Below are positions 62,101-64,000 of a DNA stretch of 64,000 nucleotides, piece after piece. The position numbers and the translations under genes were made by a program. Source of the stretch: Serilophus lunatus (taxonomy: Eukaryota; Chordata; Aves; Passeriformes; Eurylaimidae); the NCBI GenBank assembly GCA_013399895.1, contig VXBA01000881.1, positions 5,849,897-5,913,896 of the forward strand, in the 5' to 3' direction. The notes under the pieces were generated by a model. It did no database searches, was not told the origin of the DNA, and worked only from the letters and a program-made list of their open reading frames with translations. How positions within the stretch are numbered: position 1 is the first letter of the stretch; each line of letters opens with the position of its first letter.

Positions 62101-63481
62101 CTAAACAGCGTTTCCCCTTTTGGCTGTGTTATGTCTCTGGAATTACAAAGCTGCAGGTTCTCTCTGACCTTTCTGGGAAAAAACAGGCAATTGAGGACCT
62201 GCCCTTCTGGAAGGAAGTTCTAGGGGGGAAGGAAAGGCCTTTTTCATGCCCCTTACTGAAAGACTTTTTTTTTTTTGTTTTGTAGTCTGTTCTAAAGTCC
62301 CACTTTTTTTTTTTTTTTTTTTACCCTTTTTTTTCCTTCTTTTCCCATTTGGCCATAGAAGGAGATGATCCAGCCTTGGGCATTTCTGGACCCTTTTCAA
62401 AGTGAAGCCTAAGATATCCCAGCAGGCAGCAGATGTTACTGATGCTTAATTTTTGGCATGAGCAATAAGCAGTTTAAGGGCTGGGAAACTATTGCTGAGA
62501 GAACTTGATCGGAAAGTTCCTTAAATGAGGCAGATTTGGCCTAAAGAAAACCTGTCCAAGAGGAACAGGTCTGTATCAAAAAGGATGTGTGCAGGGCTGT
62601 GGCACAAGAGGAGGTGAGCTTAGCTGGGGTGACTTCCCATCATTTCTCTAATTCCTTCCTCACTGCATGTTGCTTGCAGACTGTGCATGACCAGAGCTGG
62701 AGCTTCATCCCCAAATCCATCCTAATGTGTGCACTGAGTGAGCAGCAGGATGGGGAAACTGCTCTGGAGCTTCATCTCCAAATCCACCCTGATGTGTGTG
62801 CTGAGTGAGCAGTAGGATGGGGAAACTGCTTTGGAGTTTCATCCCCAAATCCATCCTGATGTGTGCACTGAGTGAGCAGCAGGATGGGGAGGCTGCTCTG
62901 GAGCTTCCCTGAGCTCATTTCTCCCTCCCAGCCCCCCCAGCCCAAAGGCTCTTGTTCCCATCAGTTCATGCTCCGGTGCCTCATTAATGTTTGCATATGG
63001 CAAAGAGCAATTTCCACCCTCTAAATCAGCTTAATAGACACGTTTCCACTCCGGTGGCAGAGGGAACAGAACTGCTAGTGCTCTGCCTGTGCTGTACCAC
63101 TCCTGCTTGTGAAAGCAAAGTCAGCTCCCCTGCACCACCCAGCCTTTCTCCCTCTCTCTGAAGGAGATGCCACCGGGAGCTGATTTCCCTCTGTTTTGCT
63201 TTCCCATGCCCAGAGCACAGGACACGGGGTGTGAGCTCTCCTGTTAGACTTGCACTCCTCTGCTATGGTGTGTGGGGAGCAAGGAGTTTGCAAACACAGC
63301 CCGGGCCTGCGACACACGGCTAATGACCTTCTCTCTGCCTGTGTTTCCTTTACGTCAGAAGTCGGAGTGCTTATTAAGTTTGGAGGCTTACTCCCAGGAG
63401 CAGAAGAAGAGGATCTGCTGGTGTCTGGCTGAGAACATCACCAAGCAGCAACATCCGGCATCAGCTCCTACGGAGAGCAAG
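11018..63481 (+). CDS. RGS3: RGS3, regulator of G-protein signalling 3 (spliced, 3' end outside window)
   Basis: RGS3 is a cytoplasmic and membrane-recruited GTPase-activating protein for Gi and Gq alpha subunits; long isoforms add C2 and PDZ modules, and PDZ-RGS3 is known to couple B-ephrin tails to G-protein control. Here the exons are 11018-11161, 12384-12468 (alternative first), 18159-18209, 20086-20144, 20807-20901, 21745-21813, 22494-22554, 24547-24637, 25246-25313, 26990-27043 (alternative first, PDZ-RGS3), 29919-30000, 30690-30795, 31366-31702, 32619-32658, 35195-35382, 36903-36986, 45091-45202, 50996-51036 and 63359-63481. All have AG/GT borders and compatible phases. Near-identical blocks to mammalian RGS3 include DGFGFTICCDSPVRVQAVDS and SRLMKTVQTM. 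The acidic region and RGS domain are not in the window. Some exon borders, mainly the first exon's acceptor, are inferred from splice motifs only. Confidence 0.95.
11562..11646 (+). repeat. CR1 LINE 3' tail, forward
   Basis: Only the last part of CR1 remains: GACTCTTGGGGATGGTTC, AGGAGTTGGACTTGATAGTC, CCCTTCCAGCTGAGC, and the terminal TTATTCTGTGATTCTGTGA. Confidence 0.88.
11973..12176. repeat. Minisatellite of 8/9-bp TCCCTGCA(A) units
   Basis: About 200 bp of alternating ATCCCTGCA and ATCCCTGC units with a few variants (TTCCCTGCA, TCTCTGCA). Because 8- and 9-base units are mixed, the repeat reads open in several frames on both strands and produces false ORFs rich in CNPCIPAIPA or GLQGCRD. It ends about 200 bp before the start codon of the first C2-isoform exon. 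Confidence 0.97.
12177..12383 (+). promoter_or_regulatory. RGS3: CpG-rich promoter or 5'UTR candidate for the C2-RGS3 isoform
   Basis: CpG density rises sharply just after the minisatellite (CACGCGGCTGGGCCG, GGACGCGGGTCCCCTGCG, CGCTCGCGTCCCGG) and stays high into the coding exon. A CCAAT box is at 12254-12258, about 130 bp upstream of the ATG. I see no TATA box. This is the kind of CpG island promoter expected for a first exon. A possible acceptor (CTCCCTGCAG, ending at 12374) means the ATG exon could alternatively be spliced from further upstream. Confidence 0.6.
12384..12468 (+). CDS. RGS3: RGS3 alternative first coding exon (C2-containing isoform)
   Basis: It starts at ATG 12384 and encodes MEPESVRRVSLCSRRAHP followed by a Ser-Phe-Tyr-Leu-Ser-Thr-Phe end. 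Human RGS3 has an alternative N-terminus with the same pattern: a Met-Glu start, RVSLGSRRAHP, then SFYLTTFG. The ATG was chosen because it aligns with that human start. The donor GTGAGT follows at 12469; 85 coding bases leave one G, which joins GC at 18159 to give the Gly that precedes QLKLS. The exon sits in CpG-rich DNA, consistent with its own promoter. It is mutually exclusive with 11018-11161, since both exons splice to the same acceptor in the same phase. Confidence 0.9.
12469..17464 (+). other. RGS3: RGS3 intron, 5' part
   Basis: About 5 kb of intron with no recognised exon, RNA gene or CR1 fragment. Overlapping long open frames on both strands (for example near 13045-13602) match no family I recognise and lack exon-like borders. 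Confidence 0.6.
17465..17895 (-). repeat. CR1 LINE copy, reverse, about 430 bp
   Basis: It begins AGAATCACGGATAGCTGGGG, followed by GGAGATCATCCAGTCCAACC, GTTTATGGCCATTGCTCC, TGATGAGATCCCTCTCAGTC and ATCATCTTTGTGGCCCCC. The STTTATGGCCATT block marks a different CR1 subfamily from the copies near 318 and 10060. Confidence 0.9.
17896..18030 (-). repeat. Second CR1 fragment of another subfamily, reverse
   Basis: It directly abuts the previous copy, but carries the GGGGCTGTGCCCACTGCCCT, CCACCTTCTGGGGGAAG and TGAGATCCAACCTGACCC landmarks of a different subfamily. It ends about 130 bp upstream of the first C2 exon's acceptor. Confidence 0.82.
18159..18209 (+). CDS. RGS3: RGS3 C2 domain exon 1
   Basis: The acceptor is CTTCCCCCAG (to 18158) and the donor is GTGAGT (18210). 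It encodes QLKLSIEVRGRTLVLH, the first beta strands of the C2 domain; human has QLRLSIDAQDRVLLLH. Its first two bases complete Gly with either upstream first exon, and its last G joins TC of the next exon to give Val. The exon is only 51 bases long and lies close behind two CR1 inserts. Confidence 0.93.
18210..20085 (+). other. RGS3: RGS3 intron
   Basis: About 1.9 kb with no recognised repeat or RNA gene. A short CpG-containing block with a TATTTATAG motif lies at 19838-19900, of unknown meaning. Confidence 0.55.
20086..20144 (+). CDS. RGS3: RGS3 C2 domain exon 2
   Basis: The acceptor is CTTTCCAG and the donor is GTGGGT. It encodes MEAKGLMGTECRVCDSYVK after a split Val. The CD-x-YVK motif is the C2 loop-1 and strand signature, with the Asp retained. 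Human reads IEGKGLISKQPGTCDPYVK. The exon ends in phase 0. Confidence 0.95.
20650..20712 (+). ncRNA. 5S rRNA-like fragment (decayed, non-functional)
   Basis: TGGATCTCGGAAGCTTAGC matches the 5S rRNA core (TGATCTCGGAAGCTAAGC) with one extra G and one substitution. The preceding AAACCACCCCTTAGCAC resembles the 5S stretch ATACCACCCTGAACGC at the right spacing. Similarity fades after about 20712, so the 3' half is missing. It may be a solitary 5S pseudogene or the 5S-derived head of an ancient SINE of the Deu/AmnSINE class. It lies within an RGS3 intron, about 95 bp upstream of the next exon. Confidence 0.6.
20807..20901 (+). CDS. RGS3: RGS3 C2 domain exon 3
   Basis: The acceptor is CCTCCTAAAG and the donor is GTGAGT. 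It encodes MSIVPDTDWKCRQKTKTVPD, then SKNPVFHEHFV and a split Phe. Human has SLIPEDSRLRHQKTQTVPDC at this place. The KTKT...NPVFHEHF pattern is the conserved C2 strand pair (T-x-NPxF/W-NExF). Spliced to 21745, TT plus C completes Phe. Confidence 0.95.
21745..21813 (+). CDS. RGS3: RGS3 C2 domain exon 4
   Basis: The acceptor is TTGTTACAG and the donor is GTAAGG. It encodes PVQEEDEQKRLLVTVWNRER and then NS plus a split Arg. The LLVTVWN strand is nearly identical to human RGS3. In calcium-binding C2 domains this loop has Asp residues (VWDxDxxSxD); here it is Asn-Arg-Glu-Arg-Asn-Ser-Arg, so calcium coordination at loop 3 looks lost, as it does in the human protein. Confidence 0.95.
21814..22493 (+). 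other. RGS3: RGS3 intron
   Basis: About 680 bases without a recognised repeat. The long reverse-strand open frame across it is a shadow frame with no family match. Confidence 0.6.
22494..22554 (+). CDS. RGS3: RGS3 C2 domain exon 5
   Basis: The acceptor is CCCCTGTAG and the donor is GTACCT. One base completes Arg, followed by QSELLGCMSFGVKSLLTLDK. Human reads QSGLIGCMSFGVKSLLTPDK. The LLGCMSFGVKSL segment is the C2 strand 7 'xxG' motif. The exon ends in phase 0. Confidence 0.95.
22895..23128 (+). repeat. CR1 LINE 3' copy, forward
   Basis: It contains TTCCCCAAAGGGTGGTTGGG, CACTGCCCAGGCTCCCCAG, CCAGGAGTTGGACTGGATGA and a tail ending CAGCACATTCTGGGATTCC. It belongs to the same group as the copies at 40740 and 44070. 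Confidence 0.92.
23496..23625 (-). repeat. CR1 LINE 3' fragment, reverse
   Basis: It reads ATGGAATCACAGAATATCGT, then GAGTTGGAAGGATCCCACAA, CAAGGATCATTAAGTCCC and AGAGCTATGTCCAGGTGC. It ends at a perfect palindrome (23628-23652). Confidence 0.88.
23628..23652. repeat. Perfect 25-bp palindrome
   Basis: The arms ATTTCCACACCT and AGGTGTGGAAAT are exact reverse complements around a single G at 23640. It sits right at the edge of a reverse CR1 fragment. No function is known. Confidence 0.9.
23653..24546 (+). other. RGS3: RGS3 intron remainder
   Basis: No recognised repeat or RNA gene. It ends in the acceptor CCTCCCTGCAG. Confidence 0.6.
24547..24637 (+). CDS. RGS3: RGS3 C2 domain exon 6 (C-terminal strand)
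   Basis: The acceptor is CTCCCTGCAG and the donor is GTGTGT. It encodes EISGWYYLLGEDLGRTKHLK, then VAMRRLKQST and a split Asp. Human reads EISGWYYLLGEHLGRTKHLK. The GWYYLL motif is the final C2 strand. After this the sequence departs from mammals. Confidence 0.95.
24638..25245 (+). other. RGS3: RGS3 intron
   Basis: About 600 bases with no recognised repeat or gene. The acceptor has a T-rich tract (TTATTTATTTTTTG) before ACTTTAG. Confidence 0.6.
25246..25313 (+). CDS. RGS3: RGS3 linker exon between C2 and PDZ
   Basis: The acceptor is ATTACTTTAG and the donor is GTGGGT. Two bases complete Asp, then the exon encodes VNPGSQSAAQESQDAVTLKQ and LK, ending in phase 0 exactly before the ITIPRG of the PDZ exon. 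Human has a similar-length linker ending KKLK before ITIPRG, but the rest is not alignable by eye. The exon is polar, Gln/Ser-rich and probably disordered. Confidence 0.88.
25314..26500 (+). other. RGS3: Intron with a CpG-rich block at 25600-25700
   Basis: A GC-rich stretch holds two adjacent CTCCGCGG octamers (25643-25658) and several further CpGs in an otherwise CpG-poor intron. It may be a minor promoter, an unrecognised first exon or an enhancer. No coding match is seen. Confidence 0.45.
26501..26989 (+). promoter_or_regulatory. RGS3: Promoter and 5'UTR candidate for the PDZ-RGS3 isoform
   Basis: The 490 bp before the PDZ-RGS3 start codon are free of recognised repeats and richer in CpG than the surrounding introns. 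AATATAAAA near 26725-26733 resembles a TATA box about 260 bp before the ATG, and a GGGCGG core lies near 26866. These are inferences from motifs and position; the transcription start is not determined. Confidence 0.5.
26990..27043 (+). CDS. RGS3: PDZ-RGS3 alternative first exon
   Basis: ATG at 26990 starts MNRFNGLCKVCSERRYRQ, 18 codons ending in phase 0 and joining directly to ITIPRG in the PDZ exon. This is the same N-terminus as mammalian PDZ-RGS3, the isoform shown to bind B-ephrin cytoplasmic tails. It has a Cys-x-x-Cys and a basic end. The donor GTCTGT (27044) is a weak match to consensus. This start skips the C2 domain altogether. Confidence 0.95.
27044..28297 (+). other. RGS3: RGS3 intron with an AT-rich segment
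   Basis: 27300-27352 is a TA-rich low-complexity stretch (TATATGTATATATAATATAT and similar). No other repeat or gene is recognised. Confidence 0.65.
28298..28390 (-). repeat. CR1 LINE 3' fragment, reverse
   Basis: It reads ATGGAATCATAAAATACAG, then CTGGAAGGGTCTCACAGGG and ATCACTGAGCCCAGCTGC. This is a short, diverged tail. Confidence 0.78.
28391..29294 (+). other. RGS3: RGS3 intron
   Basis: No recognised exon, repeat or RNA gene in about 900 bases. Confidence 0.6.
29295..29765 (-). repeat. CR1 LINE copy, reverse, about 470 bp
   Basis: It starts at the tail AATCCCAGAATCCCAGAATG, followed by GGACCATCCAGTCCAACCCC, GGGGCTGTGCCCACTGCCCT, TCAGTCTCCTCTTCTCCATC and CCCCATCTTTTTTGCCTC. It is well preserved, so relatively young. 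It ends about 150 bp before the PDZ exon. Confidence 0.93.
29919..30000 (+). CDS. RGS3: RGS3 PDZ domain exon 1
   Basis: The acceptor is CTCCCTGCAG and the donor is GTAAGA. It encodes ITIPRGNDGFGFTICC, then DSPVRVQAVDS and a split Gly. GFGF is the PDZ carboxylate-binding loop, and the segment is almost identical to mammalian RGS3. Both the C2-linker exon (25246-25313) and the PDZ-RGS3 first exon (26990-27043) end in phase 0 and can splice here. Confidence 0.97.
30001..30689 (+). other. RGS3: RGS3 intron
   Basis: About 690 bases without a recognised repeat or RNA gene; ends CTCTCACAG. Confidence 0.6.
30690..30795 (+). CDS. RGS3: RGS3 PDZ domain exon 2
   Basis: The acceptor is CTCTCACAG and the donor is GTGAGC. 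It encodes GPAEKAGLQQLDTVLQLNEQ, then PVEHWKCVELAHEI and a split Arg. The GPAxxAGLQxxD and LN-x-x-PV patterns are standard PDZ strands. In HWKCV the His falls at the first position of helix B, which suggests class I ligand preference (S/T-x-hydrophobic). That last point is an inference. Confidence 0.97.
30796..31365 (+). other. RGS3: RGS3 intron
   Basis: About 570 bases with no recognised repeat; ends in the pyrimidine-rich acceptor CATCTCTCCCAG. Confidence 0.6.
31366..31702 (+). CDS. RGS3: RGS3 exon: end of PDZ plus serine-rich linker
   Basis: At 337 bases this is the longest exon in the window. It begins NCPTEIILLVWRLVPQVKPG, the last PDZ strand, and continues through SSCKSAYDLQCPPNKREKN, PEQRRSCHVLYDSSDGLVLN, NTLPALSRVPS and YIILTPLNPGSQ. 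All these blocks have clear human RGS3 equivalents. GC content and CpG use are higher than in the flanking introns, as expected for coding sequence. The linker is basic and Ser/Thr-rich and may be phosphorylated. The donor is GTAGGG. Confidence 0.97.
31895..32107 (+). repeat. CR1 LINE copy, forward, 5' part of a split copy
   Basis: It contains GGGCAGGGTCAGGTTGGATC, TTCCCCCAGAGGGCTGTTGG, GCCCCAAGGCTGCCAGAGC and ACAGGGACAGGGTGGGACT. The CR1 sequence then stops, and the expected continuation is found at 32289. Confidence 0.85.
32108..32288. other. About 181-bp segment interrupting a CR1 copy
   Basis: An AT-richer segment not related to CR1 separates the two CR1 parts. Its end (CACAGGACAC, 32277-32286) is the reverse complement of GTGTCCTGTG at 32295-32304. 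It could be a nested insertion of unknown type, or a sign that two separate CR1 tails lie close together. Confidence 0.5.
32289..32372 (+). repeat. CR1 LINE tail, forward, 3' part of the split copy
   Basis: TGGCCAGGAGTTGGACTCGA, TGATCCTTGTGGGTCCCTCC and the tail AATGCTCCATGATTCAG follow in the same order as in the intact copy at 40740-40952. Confidence 0.85.
32619..32658 (+). CDS. RGS3: RGS3 small linker exon
   Basis: A 40-base exon with acceptor GTGTCTTACAG and donor GTAAGT. It encodes LLRPVYQEDNTTV and a split Gly; human has LLRPVYQEDTIPEESG, so the bird version is slightly shorter here. It was found from the human match and confirmed by phase. Confidence 0.94.
32659..34695 (+). other. RGS3: RGS3 intron
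   Basis: About 2 kb without a recognised repeat or exon. 34220-34290 is AT-rich with TAATGCTTAATGGAATATG and could be conserved regulatory DNA, but this cannot be judged from one sequence. Confidence 0.5.
34696..34870 (-). repeat. CR1 LINE internal fragment, reverse
   Basis: GCTCCAGCAGCTCCACATCC, TTGTGTTGAGGACCCCAGAG and GCAGGTGGGGCCTCATGG are the reverse complement of the CR1 block that precedes the 3' tail. No ATTCTGTG tail is present, so this is an internal piece. Confidence 0.8.
35195..35382 (+). CDS. RGS3: RGS3 exon leading into the PH-like module
   Basis: The acceptor is CTGTCCACCCAG and the donor is GTGAGC. It encodes NASKGKSHTGSGRKSRLMKT, then VQTMKSYGNYQNC, RPHIPHSYGTYVTLAPKVLV and FPIFVQ. 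The SRLMKTVQTMK...GNYQNC block and YGTYVTLAPKVLVFPxFVQ are very close to human. The start is a basic Ser/Gly linker; the end begins a beta-rich fold. The exon ends in phase 0. Confidence 0.97.
35383..36902 (+). other. RGS3: RGS3 intron
   Basis: About 1.5 kb with no recognised repeat. The acceptor end is a long pyrimidine tract (TTTCATTTTCTTTTC) followed by TTTTAAATAG. Confidence 0.6.
36903..36986 (+). CDS. RGS3: RGS3 PH-like module exon 1
   Basis: An 84-base exon, phase 0 at both ends, with donor GTAAGG. It encodes PLDLCNPARTLLLSEELLLH and ESRNRTTE. Human RGS3 has PLDLCNPARTLLLSEELLLY. The hydrophobic alternation fits early strands of a PH-like fold, an inference from pattern rather than from a search. 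Confidence 0.96.
37036..37352 (-). repeat. CR1 LINE copy, reverse, about 315 bp
   Basis: It starts AATCATAGAATCACAGAATG and runs through GGGACCTTAAAGCCCATTC, CCCCCTGCCATGGGCAGGG, the CAGGGATGGGGCAGCCACAG block and CTCCTGGAGCCCCTTTAGG. It is inserted only 50 bp after the exon's donor. Confidence 0.94.
37620..37772 (-). repeat. CR1 LINE 3' fragment, reverse, other subfamily
   Basis: GAATCACAGGATGATGGAG, GGCTGGAAGGGACCACTGC, CCCCTGGAGCAGTCAC and TGTCCAGATGGCTTTGGAAT match the subfamily that also appears at 17465 and 54921. Confidence 0.85.
37773..39329 (+). other. RGS3: RGS3 intron
   Basis: About 1.5 kb with no recognised exon, repeat or RNA gene. Confidence 0.55.
39330..40560. other. Pyrimidine-rich intronic segment of different texture
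   Basis: The + strand becomes strongly C/T-rich, with a (CT)-like run at 40110-40166 and a CpG-containing core at 39862-39925. The flanks lack CR1 landmarks. It may be an old inserted element, possibly in reverse orientation, but I cannot name it. A few residues at 39778-39830 faintly recall the end of a non-LTR reverse transcriptase, too weak to call. Confidence 0.35.
40740..40952 (+). repeat. CR1 LINE 3' copy, forward
   Basis: It contains CTTCCCCCAGAGGGTGGTTG, GCACTGCCCAGGCTCCCCAG, GGTTTGGACAACAGGGACAG and GGTCTGGATGATCCTGGTGG, with the tail CCATGATTCCACAATTCTG. This intact copy serves as the ruler for the split copy at 31895-32372. Confidence 0.94.
40953..44066 (+). other. RGS3: RGS3 intron
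   Basis: About 3.1 kb without a recognised exon, CR1 copy or RNA gene. 42940-43200 is notably AT-rich. Confidence 0.55.
44067..44290 (+). repeat. CR1 LINE 3' copy, forward
   Basis: It contains GGGGAGTTTAGGTTGGATC, CTTCCCCCAGAGGGTGGTTG, GGTTTGGACAGCAGGGACAG and CCAGGAGTTGTACTGGATGA, with a diverged tail near ACTCTGTGG. It is the same subfamily as 40740. Confidence 0.93.
44291..45090 (+). other. RGS3: RGS3 intron end
   Basis: No repeat or gene recognised in the final 800 bases of this roughly 8-kb intron. Confidence 0.6.
45091..45202 (+). CDS. RGS3: RGS3 PH-like module exon 2
   Basis: The acceptor is CTTGTGCTTCCAG and the donor is GTGAGT. It encodes VTLFVYSDLLLFTKEDEPGR, then CNVLRNPLYLHSVKLQE and a split Gly. 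Human reads VTLFAYSDLLLFTKEDEPGR. The F-x-YSDLLLFTK strand pattern is the typical core of PH domains that follow signalling modules. Confidence 0.97.
45203..46114 (+). other. RGS3: RGS3 intron
   Basis: About 900 bases with no recognised feature. Confidence 0.55.
46115..46332 (+). repeat. CR1 LINE 3' copy, forward, diverged
   Basis: It contains GGAATTAGATATAAGGAAAA, GTTGCCCAGAGAGGCTGTGG, GGGGATTGGACTCCAGAGCC and GGCCCCTTCCAACCCGAAT, with the degraded tail ACTCTGGAATTG. The TTAGATATAAGGAA block marks an older CR1 type. Confidence 0.87.
46333..47130 (+). other. RGS3: RGS3 intron
   Basis: No recognised exon or repeat. A 187-codon reverse-strand frame crosses it without family resemblance. Confidence 0.5.
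47131..47425. promoter_or_regulatory. CpG-containing intronic block, possible regulatory element
   Basis: Several CpGs sit close together (CTTCGAAGGCGGGTGG, GGCACATG flanks, CTGCGCAC, TCCGGTGC, GCGATCGC at 47312-47319, CACGCC) in an intron otherwise poor in CpG and free of CR1 here. That fits a hypomethylated enhancer or conserved element. There is no direct evidence of function. Confidence 0.3.
47426..50995 (+). other. RGS3: RGS3 intron remainder
   Basis: About 3.6 kb. It includes a poly-T run near 48219-48230. A 298-codon open frame (48056-48952) has no start context, exon structure or recognisable family. No CR1 copy was recognised here. Confidence 0.5.
50996..51036 (+). CDS. RGS3: RGS3 PH-like module exon 3 (41 bases)
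   Basis: The acceptor is TTCTCCATTACAG and the donor is GTGAGT. Two bases complete Gly, then SEDRKFCLLYLAE. Human has SSEDLKFCVLYLAE. Too short to be found as an open frame, it was located from the human match and confirmed by phase (1 in, 0 out). Confidence 0.95.
51037..51499 (+). other. RGS3: RGS3 intron start
   Basis: About 460 bases. Two copies of GGCATCT(C/T)ACTTTT (near 51302 and 51383) resemble each other, possibly a short duplication. No gene. Confidence 0.5.
51500..51641 (+). mobile_element. tRNA-Ile-derived SINE with CR1 tail (TguSINE1-like)
   Basis: 51501-51573 resembles tRNA-Ile(AAU): TTAGCTCACTTGGTTGGAGC (box A), GTTCTAATAACACCAAGGTC (anticodon arm with AAT) and GGGTTTGATGCC (box B). 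It is followed by a CR1-type tail: GGATGTTGGATTCAATGATC, CCTTGGGGGTTCCTCTGAAC, ending TATTCTGTAATTCTG. This exact architecture, a tRNA-Ile head plus CR1-X tail, is the passerine SINE TguSINE1. Box B has mutations and the acceptor stem is broken, so it is an old dead copy and not a working tRNA gene. Confidence 0.85.
51642..54920 (+). other. RGS3: RGS3 intron
   Basis: About 3.3 kb without a recognised exon or repeat. GTAACGTCACC at 52099-52109 contains a CRE-like core (TGACGTTA on the other strand), of unknown relevance. The 298-codon reverse frame at 53416-54312 is not a recognisable protein. Confidence 0.5.
54921..55145 (-). repeat. CR1 LINE copy, reverse
   Basis: It contains GAATCACAGAATAGTCAGGG, CCTCTGGAGATTATCCAGTC, GTTCTTCCTCATGCTGAGGT and TCAGTTTATGGCCATTACAC. 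It is the same subfamily as 17465-17895. Confidence 0.9.
55300..55484 (+). repeat. CR1 LINE 3' copy, forward
   Basis: It contains GCACAGGTTGCCCAGAGAAG, GATGCCCCATTCCTGGAAGC and GAGCTTTAAGGTCCCTTCC, with the tail CCAGTCTGAGATTCTGGAAT. It faces away from the reverse copy 150 bp upstream. Confidence 0.92.
55485..56088 (+). other. RGS3: RGS3 intron
   Basis: No recognised feature; an AT-rich stretch lies around 55760-55900. Confidence 0.55.
56089..56255 (-). repeat. CR1 LINE 3' fragment, reverse
   Basis: ATCACAGAATCACAGGCTGG, GGGACCTTAAAGATCATCC, GGCCTTGGACACTTCCAGGG and GCCACAGCTTCTCTGGGCAA are all clear. Confidence 0.93.
56256..58608 (+). other. RGS3: RGS3 intron
   Basis: About 2.3 kb with no recognised exon, repeat or RNA gene. 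Confidence 0.55.
58609..58765 (-). repeat. CR1 LINE 3' fragment, reverse
   Basis: GGAATTATAATCCCAGACTG is followed by GGAAGGGACCTTAAAGTCC, CCCCCTGCCATGGGCAGGG and GGCCTTGGACACTTCCAGGG. Confidence 0.92.
58766..59374 (+). other. RGS3: RGS3 intron with a small CpG cluster
   Basis: 59186-59265 holds several CpGs (CCCGTTTCCGAGG, CCACGGACCAACGCTCCG, TTCGAGG) in an otherwise CpG-poor region. It may be regulatory. No coding match. Confidence 0.4.
59375..59525 (+). repeat. CR1 LINE 3' fragment with internal deletion, forward
   Basis: GACACAGGTTGCCCAGAGAA runs into GCTGTGTCCAAGGCCAGG; the expected GGCTGCCCCATCCCTGGAA block is missing, a short internal deletion. It ends CCAGTTTGGGATTCCATGAC. Confidence 0.9.
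59526..60640 (+). other. RGS3: RGS3 intron
   Basis: About 1.1 kb with no recognised feature. Confidence 0.55.
60641..60922 (+). repeat. CR1 LINE 3' copy, forward
   Basis: It contains GATAGGACAAAGGAGTAACA, GGAAATTTAGGTGAGATATA, AGGCCAGGTTGGATAAAGCC and GGACTGGACGATCTCTGAGA, with an intact tail CATTCTGTGATTCTGTGG. The GATAGGACAA block indicates an older subfamily than the copies with CCCTGTGAGGGTGG. Confidence 0.93.
60923..62264 (+). other. RGS3: RGS3 intron
   Basis: About 1.3 kb without a recognised exon or repeat. Confidence 0.55.
62265..62345. repeat. Poly-T tracts
   Basis: Three T runs (about 12, 18 and 8 bases) lie within 80 bases. They could be simple repeats or the reverse poly-A of an old retrocopy, but no retrocopy body was recognised next to them. 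Confidence 0.85.
62697..62907. repeat. Tandem repeat, 67-bp unit, about 3.1 copies
   Basis: Units begin at 62697, 62764, 62831 and 62898 (partial), each starting with a form of CTGGAGCTTC and containing GAGTGAGCAGCAGGATGGGG. Copies differ by only a few substitutions. The unit length is not a multiple of three, so it is not a coding repeat. Confidence 0.95.
62930..63075. promoter_or_regulatory. Possible conserved regulatory block
   Basis: This stretch is unlike the surrounding GC-rich intron. It has TCATTAATGTTTGCATATGG (homeobox- and octamer-like cores) and CTTAATAGACACG, framed by two CTCCGGTG motifs (62971 and 63050). It lies about 300 bp before the last exon. Function is inferred from motif texture only. 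Confidence 0.3.
63359..63481 (+). CDS. RGS3: RGS3 PH-like module exon 4
   Basis: The acceptor is TTCCTTTACGTCAG and the donor is GTAAGA; 41 codons, phase 0 at both ends. It encodes KSECLLSLEAYSQEQKKRIC, then WCLAENITKQQHPASAPTES and K. Human has SLFTLEAHSQEQKKRVCWCL-like sequence here. QKKRICWCLAENI fits the C-terminal amphipathic helix of a PH-like fold with its conserved Trp. The next exon (acidic region) is beyond the window. Confidence 0.96.
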
Positions 63482-64000
63482 GTAAGAGACCCAAGTGGGA
63501 GCTGGAAAACCCTGCTCGGAGCATCGTGGGGGGCTTTGCTCTGGTCGTGCTCCATCCAGGTGGGCTGTGCTAGAGGTTGTTTGTTTGCCAGGTGAGCAGT
63601 GAGTTTGTATGCAGGCACTGCTGTGTCTGCAGCTTCCTGCCCTGCTTGGGGAAGCAGTTATTGCATTTGCATCCACTGGCTGGGGCAGAGACAGGCTGGG
63701 GCTGCCACCTCTCAGCAGCTCTATTTGGACAGCTGAGGCTGTGGTGGCCAGCCTCCCCTGAAAGCTGGGCTCTGGGGCAGGACTAAGCAGAGGGAGAGGT
63801 TTAAGTCATGATCTCTGGGTCCTGATTAGAGGCTGGGATCATGTGAGCAGCAGTGCAGAGATTTGCCCCCTCTGTGCACTTCGGATGGGCTCGGGGGTTT
63901 GTTCTGGACCCCACAGGTGGCCTCAAAACACACAGAGATCATTTGGTGAGTGCTGTTTTCCATATCCAGTGAAGCAGCCCCAGCACTTTTCCCACAGTGA
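63482..64000 (+). other. RGS3: Start of the next RGS3 intron
   Basis: Intron sequence to the window end. No further exon or repeat seen. Confidence 0.7.

Noticed and set aside
62265..62345. Poly-A tail of a processed pseudogene in reverse
   Set aside because: No open or decayed gene body with recognisable protein similarity was seen beside the T tracts.
1..64000. CRISPR arrays, operons, phage or bacterial islands
   Set aside because: No spaced direct repeats, no ribosome binding sites or compact gene layout; spliced vertebrate gene and avian retroposons throughout.

Overview
This is vertebrate genomic DNA, and the repeats point to a songbird. It carries more than twenty CR1 LINE fragments, many ending in the avian 3' tail (ATTCTGTGATTCTG-type), and one tRNA-Ile-derived SINE fused to a CR1 tail, the design known as TguSINE1 in passerines. 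Nothing prokaryotic or viral was recognised. Protein comparisons below are made from memory, without a database search.

The window holds one recognisable gene, the 5' and middle part of RGS3 (regulator of G-protein signalling 3) on the + strand. Sixteen exons were placed by matching translated segments to RGS3 and then checking AG acceptors, GT donors and codon phase at every junction; all internal junctions close in frame. In order they encode: an N-terminal extension exon (11018-11161); an alternative first exon in a CpG-rich block (12384-12468); a C2 domain in six exons plus a linker exon (18159-25313); a second alternative first exon that starts the PDZ-RGS3 isoform (26990-27043); a PDZ domain (29919 to about 31440); a linker (31366-35382); and a PH-like module (about 35330-63481). 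The acidic low-complexity region and the RGS domain itself must lie beyond position 64000.

Layout: 1-11 kb is flank or upstream intron with CR1 copies and a (GT)17 microsatellite. 11-12.5 kb holds two N-terminal exons, a minisatellite and a CpG-rich promoter candidate. 18-25 kb is the C2 block. 25.5-27 kb is the PDZ-RGS3 promoter region. 30-37 kb is the PDZ and linker. 37-63.5 kb has long introns (about 8, 6 and 12 kb) with small PH-like exons, CR1 copies, the SINE and a 67-bp tandem repeat. The gene is thus built so that alternative promoters add or drop the C2 domain ahead of the same PDZ, PH-like and RGS core.

I found no undescribed biological system. The most useful observations are the passerine SINE, a 5S rRNA-like fragment about 100 bp upstream of a C2 exon, the alternative-start architecture, a CR1 copy split by an unrelated segment with a hairpin at the junction, and several CpG-rich intronic blocks that may be regulatory.
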